Assembly (NCBI GenBank): GCA_035942035.1
Contig: DASZDK010000021.1
Location: 1-14,025, forward strand
DNA length: 14,025 nucleotides
Direction: 5' to 3'
From: JAHWJR01 sp035942035
GTDB taxonomy: Bacteria > Actinomycetota > Acidimicrobiia > Acidimicrobiales > CADCSY01
The notes under the pieces were generated by a model. It was not told the DNA's origin and ran no database searches. It saw only the letters and a list, made by a program, of their open reading frames with translations. A program made the position numbers and the translations under genes. The stretch's first letter is position 1. Each line of letters opens with the position of its first letter. Shown here one piece after another: positions 12,978 through 14,025 of the stretch.

Positions 12978-13121
12978 CTAGCCAAAGGCGGTCACGGCAG
13001 TGATGAGCACCACGGCGATGAGGGCAACGAGAAGCGCGTACTCCACCAGGGCGCCACCGCGCTCGTCGGTGCCGAATCGCGCCTGCGGGGAGCTGGCCAG
13101 GGTGTGGAACTGGTTCTTCAT
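12978..13121 (-). CDS. flp: Flp family type IVb pilin
   Basis: Prepilin of 47 residues, the usual size for Flp. It has a hydrophilic leader, then the prepilin-peptidase site and hydrophobic helix G-A-L-V-E-Y-A-L-L-V-A-L-I-A-V-V. The expected cut is after Gly23, leaving Ala24 at position 1, Glu at +4 and Tyr at +5 of the mature pilin, the Flp signature. The mature peptide is only 24 residues, shorter than many Flp pilins but common in Actinobacteria. AAGGAG (complement of 13131-13136) lies nine bases before the ATG. The ATG overlaps the stop of the CPBP protease gene (ATGA). It converges on cpaE with 53 bases between, unlike classical tad loci where flp leads the operon in the same direction. 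Confidence 0.93.
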   Translation of the reverse strand: MKNQFHTLASSPQARFGTDERGGALVEYALLVALIAVVLITAVTAFG

Positions 13122-13963
13122 TCGAAGGTTCTCCTTGGGTTTCGGCGCCGATGGGGGTCCTCTGTCGCTTGGGTGATCGGCACCACTGGGGCCGTTCTGG
13201 AGAGGCCAAACGGCGGGGACGCTGGCGGGCAGAGACGGCTCCGTCCACCTCGGGCCCGCAACGCCAGCACGTAGGCGGCGTCGTTGACACCGAGGTGCAG
13301 CAGCGCCGGTGCGAGCACGTGGCCGGTGCGGATGCGCAGGGCGCACAGCACGACACCTCCGGCGGTCGTCGCCAGCACCGAGCCGCCCACGAGCCCGAGC
13401 CGGCCGAGCCCGACGATCCGGTTCGCCCTCGCCGTGGCCAGCGTGGGCACGATGTGCCACAAGCCGAACAGGGCGCTGTCGAGGGCCACCGCCAACGACG
13501 GCCGCAGGCGTTGCCGCAGGATGTCGAGGAGGACGCCCCGAAAGGCCAGCTCCTCGAACGCGACGGTGCCGACCGGGATGCGGATCGTCGTCTGGTACAG
13601 CCGCTGCGGTCCACTGGCGTCCAGGGGCACTCGTTGGTCGTCGAAGACCCGTCTCGCCCGCGGCACGGCGGCGGCGACGAGCAGGGCGGTGACCGCCCCA
13701 GCACCGGCCGCGCTGCCGAGCCTCATCCCCGGACGGAGGTGGCTCCGGGCCAGCCCGAGGTCGTCCCACGAGGCTCCGCCTCCTCGGGCCACAGCCAGCA
13801 AGGCCGCCCCGACGGCCACGTTCGTGGGGACATAGGCAGCACCGGGCAGCACGACGTCGCTCAGGTTGCGTGCGCCCAGCAGGCCCAGCACGGAGGTCAC
13901 CGCCCGATCAGAACGGGCCTCGGCAGGGACCGACGAGCCCATGCCCCACATCTTCCTCGACAC
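13118..13963 (-). CDS. CPBP-family intramembrane metalloprotease (Abi/CAAX type)
   Basis: Predicted polytopic membrane protease of about 281 residues. All three family motifs are present: E-E-x-x-x-R (Glu137, Glu138, Arg142 in FEELAFRGVL), F-x-x-x-H (Phe166 to His170 in FGLWHI), and H-x-x-x-N (His223, Asn227 in LLHLGVND). The catalytic glutamates and metal-binding histidines thus look intact. Hydrophobic segments occur around 37-59, 83-100, 127-148, 157-175 and 186-208. The last 40 residues are polar and unlike the family core and run to a stop overlapping the Flp pilin ATG. The start is unsure: GTG 13963 has no ribosome binding site, while ATG 13951 and ATG 13942 are alternatives (GAGG at the complement of 13954-13957 suits 13942 best). 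The family includes CAAX proteases, bacteriocin self-immunity proteins and anti-sigma processing enzymes. The substrate here is unknown. Confidence 0.87.
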   Translation of the reverse strand: MSRKMWGMGSSVPAEARSDRAVTSVLGLLGARNLSDVVLPGAAYVPTNVAVGAALLAVARGGGASWDDLGLARSHLRPGMRLGSAAGAGAVTALLVAAAVPRARRVFDDQRVPLDASGPQRLYQTTIRIPVGTVAFEELAFRGVLLDILRQRLRPSLAVALDSALFGLWHIVPTLATARANRIVGLGRLGLVGGSVLATTAGGVVLCALRIRTGHVLAPALLHLGVNDAAYVLALRARGGRSRLCPPASPPFGLSRTAPVVPITQATEDPHRRRNPRRTFE

Positions 13964-14025
13964 GGGCGCGCTTGGCGCACCCGCCGGCGTGCGCCCGCAG
14001 CACGGGAGACCCTTGCGCCCCGGGA

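Overview
The window is very GC-rich, densely packed, and uses many GTG starts. The gene order holA, rpsT (opposite strand), lepA, hrcA, dnaJ, rsmE is typical of Actinomycetota, and there is a BldD-type regulator. Together these point to a high-GC actinobacterium. An Acidimicrobiia-like lineage is my inference from gene content and promoter style; no rRNA or other decisive marker is present.

Region 1 (1-3149) is translation and replication housekeeping. It holds the end of holA (DNA polymerase III delta), rpsT (S20) on the minus strand overlapping the holA tail, and lepA (EF4). rpsT and lepA diverge from a 125-bp promoter region.

Region 2 (3173-6573) is the heat-shock block. A small DUF4190-like membrane protein is transcribed away from a tight operon of hrcA, dnaJ and rsmE. 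A perfect CIRCE operator lies directly before hrcA and covers its probable -10 element, so HrcA should repress its own operon. rsmE (16S rRNA m3U1498 methyltransferase) overlaps dnaJ by one base.

Region 3 (6581-8331) starts with a clear promoter that drives a BldD-family regulator carrying an intact cyclic-di-GMP-binding signature. hemW (radical SAM heme chaperone) follows. hemW has no normal start codon upstream of its conserved first strand and may start at a CTG that overlaps the regulator's stop codon.

Region 4 (8345-10676) is accessory. A minus-strand membrane pseudokinase has a degenerate catalytic loop, one membrane helix and an extracellular FG-GAP/VCBS-like tail. Next is an uncharacterised protein with two copies of a small beta-barrel-like module, then a convergent small excisionase-type helix-turn-helix protein. 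The last two share a hairpin between their stop codons, and both appear to be leaderless.

Region 5 (10765-13963) is a partial Tad/Flp pilus locus. cpaB-like and cpaE/tadZ-like genes overlap on the plus strand. A Flp pilin gene and a CPBP-family membrane protease gene, overlapping by ATGA, lie on the opposite strand. The assembly ATPase, the TadB/C platform and the prepilin peptidase are not in the window.

No tRNA, rRNA, CRISPR array, insertion sequence or attachment site was seen. No gene-free stretch exceeds about 215 bases; the longest (10677-10891) holds promoters for the genes on both sides.
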